Source: Microbispora hainanensis
GTDB lineage: Bacteria; Actinomycetota; Actinomycetes; Streptosporangiales; Streptosporangiaceae
DNA: 57,397 nt
NCBI RefSeq assembly: GCF_006874475.1
Contig: NZ_VIRM01000060.1
Location: 1 to 57,397, forward strand
Direction: 5' to 3'
In this document: one piece after another, positions 1 through 8,045 of the stretch
Position numbering within the stretch: the first letter of the stretch is position 1
How the letters are laid out: each line of letters starts with the position of its first letter
Program-made: the position numbers and the translations under genes
The notes under the pieces: generated by a model
What the model was told of the DNA's origin: nothing
Database searches by the model: none
The model's input: the letters and a program-made list of their open reading frames with translations, nothing else

Positions 1-98
1 TTGACCTCTCCACTGGTTCTCAGGGGCGTACGCGTGGAGAGCCTGTCAGATTCATCGGGTTTAAGTAAAGCCTTCGGCCGGATATCGGGGGGCTTGCC

Positions 99-127
99 TT
101 GACCTATGGTCGGTGTGATCCTACTGT
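99..127 (+). promoter_or_regulatory. Candidate promoter and operator of the fuconate dehydratase gene
   Basis: A TTGACC -35 box (99-104) and a weak TACTGT -10 box (122-127) are 17 bp apart. GACC-TAT-GGTC (101-111) is an inverted repeat overlapping the -35 box, as expected for repression by a GntR/FCD protein such as the one encoded just downstream. The rest of 1-163 shows no gene. The operator is inference from symmetry and position. Confidence 0.4.
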
Positions 128-163
128 TCCATCCATATTCATCGGATCAATTGGAGTTCGCCC

Positions 164-1456
164 ATGCCGACGATCACCTCGGTGAACGTGATCGACATCA
201 GGTTTCCGACCTCCGCGACGCTCGACGGCTCGGACGCCATGAACCCGGACGGCGACTACTCCGCGGCGTACGTGGTGCTGGAAACCGACGACGGCGACCT
301 GGCCGGGCACGGTCTCACGTTCACGATCGGGCGGGGCAACGACCTGTGTGTGGCCGCCGCCCGGCAGATCGGGGCGCGGCTGGCCGGACGCGACGTGGAC
401 GAGCTGGCCGGCGACCTCGGCGGCCTCTATCGGGAGATCATGGCCGACAGCCAGATGCGCTGGCTCGGGCCGGAGAAGGGTGTGGTCCACATCTCCGCCG
501 CCGGCGTGCTCAACGCGGCCTGGGACCTGGCGGCCCGCCGGGCCGGCAAGCCCCTGTGGCGCTTCGTCGCCGACATGACGCCCGAGGAGCTGGTCGCGGC
601 CTGCGACTTCCGTTATCTGTCCGACGTGCTGACCCCCGCCGAGGCCGTCGAGATGCTGGCCCGGCTCGCGCCCACCCGCGAGGAGCGGATCGCCGAGCTG
701 GCCGAGCACGGCTATCCGGCGTACACGACCTCTCCGGGGTGGCTCGGCTACGACGACGACAAGCTGCGCCGGCTGTGCCGCGAGGCCGTCGCCGACGGCT
801 GGACCCACGTGAAGCTCAAGGTCGGCGCCAATGTGGAGGACGACGTCCGCCGGCTGTCGATCGCCCGGGAGGAGCTCGGCGACCGCACGCTCATGGTCGA
901 CGCCAACCAGGTGTGGGACGTGCCCCAGGCGATCGAGTGGGTCAACCGGCTCGCGGCGTACGAGCTGCTGTGGGTCGAGGAGCCGACCAGCCCGGACGAC
1001 GTCCTCGGCCACGCCGCCATCCGCAAGGCGATCGCCCCCGTCGGCGTCGCCACCGGCGAGCACTGCCACAACAGGGTGATGTTCAAGCAGCTCCTGCAGG
1101 CCGGGGCGATCGACTTCTGCCAGATCGACTCCTGCCGGCTCGCGTCGGTCAACGAGATCGTGCCGGTGCTGCTCATGGCCGCCAAGTTCGGCGTGCCCGT
1201 CTGCCCCCACGCGGGCGGCGTCGGTTTGTGCGAGCTGGTCCAGCACATGGCCGTGGTCGACTACGTGTGCGTGAGCGGCAGCCTGGAGGGCCGGGTGCTG
1301 GAGTACGTCGACCACCTGCACGAGCACTTCACCGACCCCGTCCGCATCGAGCGCGGCCACTATCTGCTGCCTGAAAAGCCCGGTTACAGCGCTCGTATGC
1401 ACCCTGAGTCGATCGATGCGTACCGCTACCCTGATGGTCACCAATGGGGAGGCTGA
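164..1456 (+). CDS. fucD: L-fuconate dehydratase (enolase superfamily)
   Basis: The 430-aa product matches the L-fuconate dehydratase family in length and motif spacing. These enzymes remove water from L-fuconate to give 2-keto-3-deoxy-L-fuconate in the cytosolic non-phosphorylative L-fucose route. Visible residues are the KLK base motif (K217, K219), metal ligands D246 (DANQVW), E272 (WVEEP) and E299 (TGEHC), and the catalytic histidine H349 in CPHAGG. The start is set by a GGAG ribosome site just before ATG 164. The gene is followed at once by a GntR regulator and larE on the same strand, and a GH95 alpha-L-fucosidase lies 8 kb away, which supports fucose as substrate. Related acid-sugar dehydratases (rhamnonate, galactonate) are less likely because of the FucD-like N-terminus and HAGG motif. 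Confidence 0.88.
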   Translation: MPTITSVNVIDIRFPTSATLDGSDAMNPDGDYSAAYVVLETDDGDLAGHGLTFTIGRGNDLCVAAARQIGARLAGRDVDELAGDLGGLYREIMADSQMRWLGPEKGVVHISAAGVLNAAWDLAARRAGKPLWRFVADMTPEELVAACDFRYLSDVLTPAEAVEMLARLAPTREERIAELAEHGYPAYTTSPGWLGYDDDKLRRLCREAVADGWTHVKLKVGANVEDDVRRLSIAREELGDRTLMVDANQVWDVPQAIEWVNRLAAYELLWVEEPTSPDDVLGHAAIRKAIAPVGVATGEHCHNRVMFKQLLQAGAIDFCQIDSCRLASVNEIVPVLLMAAKFGVPVCPHAGGVGLCELVQHMAVVDYVCVSGSLEGRVLEYVDHLHEHFTDPVRIERGHYLLPEKPGYSARMHPESIDAYRYPDGHQWGG

Positions 1457-1457
1457 C

Positions 1458-2171
1458 GTGGGCGTCATCGAGACGGCGATCGACACGATCAAGCAGATGA
1501 TCATCGATGGGGAGCTGCGCCCGGGGCAGAAGCTCCCCGTCGAGAAGATTCTGGCCGAACAGCTCGGTGTCGCCCGCAACACGCTGCGCGAGGCCGTCCG
1601 CGCGCTGGTCGCCATGAGGGTGCTGCAGACCCGGCAGGGCGACGGCACCTACGTCACCAGCCTCTCGCCCGACCTGCTGCTCGACGGGATGAGCTTCGTC
1701 GCCGACATCCACCTTGACGCCGGGGCGGGGGAGTTCCTGCATGTGCGCAGGATCCTGGAGGCGGAGGCGACGGCGCTGGCGGCCACGCGCATCCCGGACG
1801 CCGATCTCGTCCACCTGGGCGACCTGCTCGACGAGGCCGAGACGGTGGCCGCCTGCGATCCTGTCGACCACGAGAAACTGGTCGCCCTCGACCAGGACTT
1901 CCACGCGCTCATCGCCTCCCACTGCGGCAACGCCGTCCTCGCGGCCGTCATCCAGAACATGTCGGGCCGCACCGTACGAGCCCGGATCTGGCGCGGCATG
2001 AGCGACCCCGAGGCCGTTCATCGCACCCTCCGGGAGCACCGGGCGGTCCATCGGGCTCTGCTGGCGCGGGACTCCGAACGGGCCAGGCTCCACGCCGCCC
2101 TGCACGTCCTCGGCGTCGAGGAGAGCCTCGCCGGCTCGCGTGCCTTCGCAGGAGAGGCCTCCCATGACTGA
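1458..2171 (+). CDS. GntR-family regulator, FCD (FadR-type) subgroup
   Basis: This 237-aa protein has an N-terminal winged helix-turn-helix (about residues 5-70; LRPGQKLPVEKILAEQLGV then RNTLREAVRAL) and an all-helical FCD ligand domain with the usual D...H...H metal-type positions. GTG 1458 is chosen because GGGGAGG lies 6 bp upstream; an ATG at 1416 would overlap fucD for no reason. It follows fucD by one base and overlaps larE by 8 bp, so the three genes form one transcript. It is probably the local repressor responding to fuconate or a downstream keto-acid. It is paralogous to the regulators at 7268 and 8034; all share a GDGTYVT wing motif. Confidence 0.85.
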   Translation: MGVIETAIDTIKQMIIDGELRPGQKLPVEKILAEQLGVARNTLREAVRALVAMRVLQTRQGDGTYVTSLSPDLLLDGMSFVADIHLDAGAGEFLHVRRILEAEATALAATRIPDADLVHLGDLLDEAETVAACDPVDHEKLVALDQDFHALIASHCGNAVLAAVIQNMSGRTVRARIWRGMSDPEAVHRTLREHRAVHRALLARDSERARLHAALHVLGVEESLAGSRAFAGEASHD

Positions 2172-3057
2172 TCGTCCCGGTCCTGGGGGAGACGGACCGG
2201 CGGACGCCGGCCGGGCGGACACGGCGGGCGCGGACGCGGCGGGTGCGGCGGGCGACGCCATGGACCGGCTGACGGCCCGGCTGCGCGATGAGGACGCCGT
2301 CGTCGTCGCCTACTCCGGCGGCGCCGACTCCGCGTTGCTCGCCTTCGCCGCCGCGAAGGTGCTCGGCCGGCGCGCACTGGCCGTCACCGCCGTCTCCCCG
2401 AGTCTGGCCGCCTCCGAGCGGGCCGCCGCCCGCGACTTCGCGCGCGCCCACGGCCTGGCCCATCTGGAGGTGTGCACGGACGAGGCCGGCAGGCCCGAGT
2501 ATGCCGCCAACGGCGCCGACCGCTGCTACCACTGCAAGTCGGCGCTGTTCGACGCGCTCACGCCGCTGGCCGCCGCCATGGGCGCCCGGATCGCGCTCGG
2601 CACCAACCTCGACGACCTCGGCGACCACCGGCCCGGGCAGCGGGCCGCGGCCGAGCGTGGGGCCATCGCACCGCTGGTGGACGCCGGGCTCACCAAGGCC
2701 GACGTCCGCGCGGTCAGCCGGAAGCTCGGCCTGGTCACCGCGGACAAGCCCGCCGCGCCCTGCCTGGCCTCACGGGTGAGCTACGGCGACCCGGTCACGC
2801 CGGAGATCCTGCGCAGGATCGAGACCGCCGAGGCCGCGTTGCGCGATCTCGGCTTCCCGGTGTGCCGGGTGCGCGCCCACGCCGGCGGCACCCTCGCCCG
2901 GGTCGAGGTTCCGGGCGCCGCCATCCCGCGTGCGTGCGAGCTGCGCGAGCGCGTCGACGCCGCGGTCCGCGGCGCCGGGTTCACCTTCTGCTCGCTGGAC
3001 CTGTCCGGTTTCGCGTCCGGGCGCCTCAACGCGCTGCTGCCGCTGCTTCCCTCGTGA
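2164..3057 (+). CDS. larE: LarE-type ATP-dependent sacrificial sulfur transferase (nickel-pincer cofactor synthesis)
   Basis: The 297-aa product has an N-terminal PP-loop (SGGADS, residues 51-56) and three conserved cysteines: C121 and C124 in CYHC, and C200 in PCLASR. LarE proteins adenylate and sulfurate the nicotinate-derived precursor of the nickel-pincer nucleotide used by lactate racemase (LarA) and its epimerase relatives. The three-cysteine type is known to hold a 4Fe-4S cluster that supplies sulfur, whereas the one-cysteine type consumes its own cysteine. ATG 2164 is preceded by AGGAGAGG and overlaps the regulator's end. An earlier ATG (2140) lacks such a site. No larA, larB or larC is present in the window. 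Its place after fucD suggests handling of a fucose-derived 2-hydroxy acid such as lactate. Confidence 0.8.
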   Translation: MTDRPGPGGDGPADAGRADTAGADAAGAAGDAMDRLTARLRDEDAVVVAYSGGADSALLAFAAAKVLGRRALAVTAVSPSLAASERAAARDFARAHGLAHLEVCTDEAGRPEYAANGADRCYHCKSALFDALTPLAAAMGARIALGTNLDDLGDHRPGQRAAAERGAIAPLVDAGLTKADVRAVSRKLGLVTADKPAAPCLASRVSYGDPVTPEILRRIETAEAALRDLGFPVCRVRAHAGGTLARVEVPGAAIPRACELRERVDAAVRGAGFTFCSLDLSGFASGRLNALLPLLPS

Positions 3058-3099
3058 CGCGCTTGTCCGCGTGACCGGAGCCGTACGCGGCGAGGAGAG

Positions 3100-3139
3100 G
3101 AGAGGGGGAGACCGGCGCCGCGATCGGCCTCCCCCTCTC
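3100..3139. terminator. Hairpin between convergent larE and sugar permease genes
   Basis: GAGAGGGGGAG (3100-3110) pairs perfectly with CTCCCCCTCTC (3129-3139). It lies 42 bp after the larE stop and directly before the stop of the minus-strand permease, so it can serve both directions. There is no clear U-tract, which is common in high-GC actinomycetes. Confidence 0.65.
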
Positions 3140-3140
3140 G

Positions 3141-4187
3141 TCAATCCTGCGACTTGCCGCCGGTGAGGCGGGAGATCACGAGCGCGGTGAGAATGATCGC
3201 CCCGTTGAGCGCCTGGATCCACTGCGCGGGGACGCCCGCGAGGGTGAGGACGTTCTGGATCATGTAGAGCAGCAGGATGCCGGTGAACGCGCCGAACACG
3301 GTGCCCTTGCCGCCGTTGAGGCTGACTCCGCCGATGACGGCCGCGGCGAACACCGTGAAGATCGCGCCGTCGCCCTGGGCCGCGGCCACGGAGGCGAGCC
3401 GGCCCGTCAGCAGGAGACCGCCGATCGCGGCCAGCAGGCTCGCGGAGATCAGCACGATCCACAGCACCCGGTCGGTGCGGATTCCGGCGGCCTTGGCGGC
3501 GTCGACGTTCCCGCCGATCGCGTACAGCGAGCGGCCGAACCGGGTGAAGCCCATGACCACGATGCCGGCGGCGAACAGCAGCAGGCAGATCCAGATGGAC
3601 GCGGGCACGCCGAGCCACATGGCCGAGCCGAAGTAGGTCATCGACTCCGGCAGGTTGAAGAAGGTCTGCCCGCCGGAGATGCCCGTGAGGAGGCCGCGCA
3701 GCACGATCAGCATGCCCAGGGTGACGATGAAGCCGTTGAGCCCGAAGCGGACGATGAACAGCGCGTTCACCGCCCCGATCAGCACTCCCACCGCGAGGGT
3801 GACGGGGATCCCCCAGGCGCCGGGCAGCAGCCCGAGCCCCGGTCCCGTCCCGGCGGCGACCGTCAGCCAGGCGGCCACGCCGGGGGCCAGCCCGAAGGTC
3901 GACTCGAGCGACAGGTCCATCCTGCCGGCGACCAGCACGAGCGTCTGCGCCAGGACGAGGAGCGAGATCTCCGACATGGTCTGCAGGATGTTGATCAGGT
4001 TGTCGCTCTGCAGGAAGATCGGGTTGACGATCTGCCCGACGATCGCTATCACGATGATCGCGGGAACGAGCGCGAAGTCACGCAGCCGTGCCAGGGGGAT
4101 CGCCGGGCGGCGTCTTCCCGCTTCCTCCGGCGCCGGTGGGCTCGGAGGGTGTCCCGTGGTGGCGGGAGCGGTGGTGCTGTCAGGCAT
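3141..4187 (-). CDS. Sugar ABC transporter permease, ribose/xylose (RbsC) type
   Basis: The 348-aa membrane protein has about nine to ten hydrophobic segments and the RbsC-family signature region (GRSLYAIGGNVDAAKAAGI, residues 210-230). It forms the channel of a pentose/deoxyhexose importer with the ATPase and binding protein encoded upstream. The N-terminal 35 residues are polar and Pro-rich, then membrane segments begin. Its start overlaps the end of the ATPase gene by 8 bp, so the two are translationally coupled. The operon order binding protein, ATPase, permease is typical of this transporter class. Context with fucD and the GH95 fucosidase makes L-fucose the favoured cargo, but the sequence does not prove it. 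Confidence 0.87.
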   Translation of the reverse strand: MPDSTTAPATTGHPPSPPAPEEAGRRRPAIPLARLRDFALVPAIIVIAIVGQIVNPIFLQSDNLINILQTMSEISLLVLAQTLVLVAGRMDLSLESTFGLAPGVAAWLTVAAGTGPGLGLLPGAWGIPVTLAVGVLIGAVNALFIVRFGLNGFIVTLGMLIVLRGLLTGISGGQTFFNLPESMTYFGSAMWLGVPASIWICLLLFAAGIVVMGFTRFGRSLYAIGGNVDAAKAAGIRTDRVLWIVLISASLLAAIGGLLLTGRLASVAAAQGDGAIFTVFAAAVIGGVSLNGGKGTVFGAFTGILLLYMIQNVLTLAGVPAQWIQALNGAIILTALVISRLTGGKSQD

Positions 4188-5745
4188 CGAGGTCGACTCC
4201 TTCCATGGCGGCCACCATCTCGTGGTCGTGCCAGCCGGCGGCCAGTTCCGCGACGACGCGGCCGTGGAACATCACGAGCACCCGGTTGCACAGCCGCAGG
4301 TCGTCAAGTTCATCGGAGGCGATCACGACGCCGGTCCCGTTTTCGGCGATCTCCTCGACCTTGCCGAGCAGGAACTCCTTCGACCGGACGTCGACTCCGG
4401 CCGTCGGCGTGATCAGCACGAGCAGGCGGGGGTCGCTGGCCAGGGCGCGGGCCATCACGACCTTCTGCTGGTTGCCGCCGGACAGCCCGGAAACGGGGAG
4501 TTCCGGGCCGGGTGTCTTGATCGCGAGATTCGTGATCATCTCGCGGGCCAGCGCGTCTTTGCGCCGGCCGCTGACGAACCCCGCCTGACCGAGCCGTTCC
4601 GGCACGGTCAGCGTGGTGTTGTCGGCGATGGACATCAGGGGGACCAGCCCCTGATCGTGACGGTCGCGGGGCACGAAGCCCACCCCGGCGGCCAGCGACT
4701 CCGGCACACTGCCGGGGCGCGGGCGGCTCCCGGCCACCTCCAGGGTGCCGTCCCGGGGAGCGCGCAGCCCGGCGATGGCCTCGGCGAGCTCGGTCTTCCC
4801 GCTGCCGCCCAGGCCCGCCAGCCCCACGATCTCCCCGGCCCGCACCCGGAGGTCGACGTCCTGGTAGACGTCGCCGTCGGACAGGCCCCGGACGTCGAGG
4901 ACCACCGGGGCCTGCTCCGGAACCGCCGGGCGTACGGCGTGCTCGCGCAGCCCCGCGGCCTCACCGGTCATCGCCGCCACCAGCTCGCCCTGCGGCAGGT
5001 CCGCCACCGGCGCGGTGAGGATGTGCCGGGCGTCCCGGAACACCGTGACCGTGTCGCAGATCTCATAGATCTCCTGCAGGTGATGGCTGATGAACAGGAA
5101 GGTGACCCCCTGCTCGCGCATCGCCCGCATCCGGTCGAAGAGCCGGGAGATCGCCGCGCCGTCGAGCTGGGCGGTGGGCTCGTCGAGGATGATGAACCTC
5201 GCGCCGAACGACAGCGCCCGGGCGATCTCCACGAACTGCCGCTGCTCCACCCCGAGCTCCCCGGCCGGCCGGCGGACGTCGACGTCCACCGACCACGCCT
5301 CCAGCAGGTCCGCCGCCTTCCGCCACAGGCTCTTCCAGCCGACCAGCCCCAGCCGGTTGCGGTCGTGCCGGTTCAGGTAGAGGTTCTCCGCCACGGTCAG
5401 CTCAGGGATGATCGTGGACTTCTGATAGACGCAGGCGACCCGTTCCCGCCACGCGTCCCGGTCGGACAGCCGCGGCGCGGGGGACCCGGCGAAGCGGACC
5501 TCGCCCTCGTCCGGCGCCTGCAGCCCGGTCAGGATGGAGACCAGCGTCGACTTGCCCGCACCGTTGCGCCCGACCAGCGCGTGCGCCTCCCCGGGCCTGA
5601 TCGTGATGCGGGCACCGTCCAGCGCCGTCGTCTCGCCGTACCTCTTGGTGATGTTCTCCGCCTCGGCGACGGGCGGGTCCGCACGGACCGGCCCGCCCTC
5701 ACGGGCGGGTGGAGGGCTCGCGGGCCCTCCCGCGAACTCTTCCAT
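4180..5745 (-). CDS. Sugar ABC transporter ATP-binding protein with two ATPase domains (RbsA type)
   Basis: This 521-aa cytosolic protein carries two nucleotide-binding domains. The first has a canonical Walker A (GRNGAGKST) and a weak signature (GVEQRQ). The second has GLGGSGKT in place of a full Walker A and a canonical LSGGNQQK signature near residue 415. This asymmetric pair is characteristic of the RbsA/XylG/MglA class. The first 35 residues are extra and Pro/Gly-rich. A GAGAGGG site precedes ATG 5745. It lies 13 bp downstream of the binding-protein stop and overlaps the permease. It energises uptake of the sugar bound by the 5759-6841 lipoprotein. Confidence 0.9.
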   Translation of the reverse strand: MEEFAGGPASPPPAREGGPVRADPPVAEAENITKRYGETTALDGARITIRPGEAHALVGRNGAGKSTLVSILTGLQAPDEGEVRFAGSPAPRLSDRDAWRERVACVYQKSTIIPELTVAENLYLNRHDRNRLGLVGWKSLWRKAADLLEAWSVDVDVRRPAGELGVEQRQFVEIARALSFGARFIILDEPTAQLDGAAISRLFDRMRAMREQGVTFLFISHHLQEIYEICDTVTVFRDARHILTAPVADLPQGELVAAMTGEAAGLREHAVRPAVPEQAPVVLDVRGLSDGDVYQDVDLRVRAGEIVGLAGLGGSGKTELAEAIAGLRAPRDGTLEVAGSRPRPGSVPESLAAGVGFVPRDRHDQGLVPLMSIADNTTLTVPERLGQAGFVSGRRKDALAREMITNLAIKTPGPELPVSGLSGGNQQKVVMARALASDPRLLVLITPTAGVDVRSKEFLLGKVEEIAENGTGVVIASDELDDLRLCNRVLVMFHGRVVAELAAGWHDHEMVAAMEGVDLDA

Positions 5746-5758
5746 CAGTCACGCCCTC

Positions 5759-6841
5759 TCAGCTCAGGTTGTTGCCCCACAGCGACTTGTCGTCGTGCTT
5801 CACGCTGGGGATCCCGCCATAGGTGCCGCCGTCGGCGGTGACGAGCGGCGCGGACAGCTGGTCCTCCAGCAGGCCCGGCCGCACCTGGATGATGGTGCTG
5901 TCGTGATCGGTCGGGCCCGGCTGGAAGGTCTTGCCCTCGATCGCGGCCTGAGCGTACGACAGCGCCCACTTGGCGTACAGGTCCGCGGGCTGGGAGACGG
6001 TCGCGTCGATGTTCCCGGCGGCGATGTCCTTGAGCTCCTGCGGGATGCCGTCGTTGGAGACGACGAAGACGTGCTTGGGGTCGTCCGGCGGCACCAGGAG
6101 GTCGCGCTGCTTGAGCACCTGCAGCGTGCCGGCGAGCGCGAAGCTCGACTGCATGTAGACGCCCTTGACGTCGGGGTTCGCGGTCATGACCGTGGAGAGC
6201 TTCTGCGAGGCCACGGCGCCGTCCCAGTTCGTCGCCTCGCCGAACACCGTGATGCCGGGATAGTTCTGCTTCATGCAGTCGTTGAACGCCTCGGTGCGGT
6301 CCCGGCCGTTGATGGAGGCCAGGTCGCCCTCCAGCATGACCACCTTGCCCTTGCCGCCGAGCTTCTCACCCAGGAACTTGCAGGCCTTCTCCCCGTACGC
6401 GCGGTTGTCGGCCCGTACGACCATGAAGGCGTTTCCCGTGTCGGGCCGGGTGTCCACCAGCACGGCGGGGATCTTCTTGTTCTCGAGCTGCTGCAGCGTG
6501 GGCGCCACCGCCGCGGTGTCCTGCGGCGCCATGACCACGCCCTTCACACCCTGACTCATCAGGGTCTGCACGTTCGCGGTGAGCTTCGCGATGTCGTTCT
6601 GGGAGTTGGTGGTCTTGACCTCCGCACCCAGCTCGCCGGCGAACTTCGGCACGTAACTGATGTAGGAGTTCCAGAAGTCCGTGTCGGAACGCGGGTAGTC
6701 GACGCCGATGACCGGCTTCGCCGCCGCGTCGTTCCCGCCGCCGGAGCCGCCGTCTCCCGTGCCGCCGTCGCCGCCGCAAGCGGCGGCGAGGCACCCGGAT
6801 ATGGCTAAGGCCGCGGCGAGTGCGAACCGTCTGCGTTCCAT
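5759..6841 (-). CDS. Sugar-binding lipoprotein of ribose-type ABC importer (periplasmic-binding type 1 fold)
   Basis: This 360-aa protein starts with a lipoprotein signal (ERRRF, hydrophobic stretch, then ISGC or LAAAC before CGGDGG), so it should be lipid-anchored outside the membrane. The body follows the RbsB-like fold, with stretches such as GVDYPRSDTDFWNSY, MAPQDTAAVAPTLQQ and VFVVSNDGIPQELKDIAAGN. The ATG at 6841 is chosen because GAAGGAGAG precedes it and the lipoprotein signal follows directly; the longer reading frame to 6919 has no signal. It is the first gene of the importer operon and is read from the divergent region shared with the GntR gene at 7268. Confidence 0.88.
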   Translation of the reverse strand: MERRRFALAAALAISGCLAAACGGDGGTGDGGSGGGNDAAAKPVIGVDYPRSDTDFWNSYISYVPKFAGELGAEVKTTNSQNDIAKLTANVQTLMSQGVKGVVMAPQDTAAVAPTLQQLENKKIPAVLVDTRPDTGNAFMVVRADNRAYGEKACKFLGEKLGGKGKVVMLEGDLASINGRDRTEAFNDCMKQNYPGITVFGEATNWDGAVASQKLSTVMTANPDVKGVYMQSSFALAGTLQVLKQRDLLVPPDDPKHVFVVSNDGIPQELKDIAAGNIDATVSQPADLYAKWALSYAQAAIEGKTFQPGPTDHDSTIIQVRPGLLEDQLSAPLVTADGGTYGGIPSVKHDDKSLWGNNLS

Positions 6842-7267
6842 CGTCTCTCCTTCTGAAGCACCACGGCTGCCATGCCGTCGCCGACGCTCGGATGATGTCC
6901 GCGCCGCTGTGCGGGGCATGAGCGAGGTTCGTCGTGAGTGGGCTAATCACGACAGGACATGGGATGTCTTTCTATGCTCAAAACCGCTCTAGTGTCCAGA
7001 CCTTTGGATAAGGATGGTGATATTCCGTTACGCGCGCGACCCTCATCAGCAAGGGATCCGACGTCTCGGCCGCCACCGTCCGCGCGCGGCGACCGGACAC
7101 ATCGCATGTCTGCCCGGCGGGGACGGCGTGGCACGCCAGGTGAGTGCCGGGCCGCCCACGCCGTGGCGCCCCTCCCCGGGCGCGGGCGCGGCCGGGGTCC
7201 GGGGGCGTTCTCGGTGCGCGGAGGCACCGTGTGGAGGTCTGGTGTCCCGGCATACCAAAATGCACGT
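6842..7267. promoter_or_regulatory. Divergent promoter region of sugar importer and GntR regulator
   Basis: No gene is seen in these 426 bp. On the minus strand, TGGACA and TAGAAA, 18 bp apart, could drive the importer operon. The -35 box overlaps an imperfect inverted repeat at 6995-7008 (TCCAGACCTTTGGA). Near the regulator, TGGTGTCCCGGCATACCA (7240-7257) matches its own reverse complement at 14 of 18 positions and ends 10 bp before the regulator start, a good autorepression site. Assignment to specific proteins is inference. Confidence 0.4.
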
Positions 7268-7963
7268 ATGTCGTTGACCGAGCAGGCGATCGAACGCATC
7301 AGGCAGCGCATCAAGGACGGGACGCTTCCCCCGGGCGCCCGGCTGCCTCCAGAACAGGACCTGGCCGCCGAGCTGGGCCTGTCGCGCAACCTGCTCAGGG
7401 AGGCCGTCCGCTCCCTCGTCACCACACGCGTGCTGGAGGTGCGCAGGGGCGACGGCACCTACGTCACGAGCCTTTCCCCGGAGTTGCTGCTCGAAGGAGT
7501 CGGCCTCGCCGTCGAGATGATGCGGGGCGACGATCTGCTCGAGATCACCGAGGTGCGGCGGCTGTTCGAGCCGGTCGCGACGGGTCTGGCCGCCGCCCGG
7601 ATCACCGCCGGGCAACTCGCGGACGTCGAGCGGCATCTCAACGCGATGATCGCGGCGCAGAACGACATCGAAGCGCTCAACCACCACGACGACGCCTTCC
7701 ACCGGGCCGTTTTCGACGCGACGGGCAACAAGTCCCTGGCCGCCCTGCTCGGCGGCATCGCCAGCCGAACTCTCCGCGCGCGGGTCTGGCGGGGGCTTGT
7801 GGAGGAGAACGCGGCCGGCCGCACGATCGCCGAGCACGCCGCCATCTATCGCGCGCTCGCGGCCGGCGACGCCCCGCTCGCCCAGGCGGCCGCGCTGGTG
7901 CACGTCAGCACCACGGAGACCTGGCTGCGGGAGAACCTCGGCCGGTCACGTCCCGGGGGGTGA
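7268..7963 (+). CDS. GntR-family regulator, FCD subgroup (second paralog)
   Basis: The 231-aa product has a GntR winged helix (TEQAIERIRQRIKDGTLPPG, then SRNLLREAVRSL) and an FCD domain (HHDDAFHRAVFDATGN). ATG 7268 is favoured because the conserved GntR N-terminus starts there. There is no good ribosome site, so it may be translated from a leaderless or near-leaderless message. The longer frame upstream (from 6959) shows no domain. It is divergent from the sugar importer and probably controls it. The protein resembles the 1458 regulator closely in the wing (RGDGTYVTSLSPELLLEG). Its stop codon lies inside a 14-bp tandem repeat. Confidence 0.82.
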   Translation: MSLTEQAIERIRQRIKDGTLPPGARLPPEQDLAAELGLSRNLLREAVRSLVTTRVLEVRRGDGTYVTSLSPELLLEGVGLAVEMMRGDDLLEITEVRRLFEPVATGLAAARITAGQLADVERHLNAMIAAQNDIEALNHHDDAFHRAVFDATGNKSLAALLGGIASRTLRARVWRGLVEENAAGRTIAEHAAIYRALAAGDAPLAQAAALVHVSTTETWLRENLGRSRPGG

Positions 7964-8045
7964 TCAGGACGCGGTGACCAGGGTGCGGTGATCACGGTGC
8001 GGTGATCAGGACGCGGTGATCACGGTGCGGTGATCACTGTGCGGG
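7962..8045. repeat. Six 14-bp tandem repeats spanning two convergent stop codons
   Basis: Units begin at 7962, 7976, 7990, 8004, 8018 and 8032, with consensus GATCACGGTGCGGT. The first unit supplies the TGA of the upstream GntR gene. The last contains the TGA of the convergent GntR gene (8034-8036). The TGATCA palindrome recurs four times. It fills the whole 70-bp gap between the genes. Confidence 0.9.

Noticed and set aside
104..1648. A 514-codon minus-strand frame opposite fucD
   Set aside because: Antisense to a well-conserved enzyme; Arg/Val/Asp-rich shadow with no recognisable family.
2164..3057. The PP-loop protein as a tRNA-modifying or NAD synthase enzyme
   Set aside because: The spacing of SGGADS, CYHC and PCLASR, and the length, match LarE; no tRNA-binding or glutaminase domain is present.
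7962..8045. The 14-bp arrays as CRISPR
   Set aside because: Units are head-to-tail with no spacers and no cas genes nearby.
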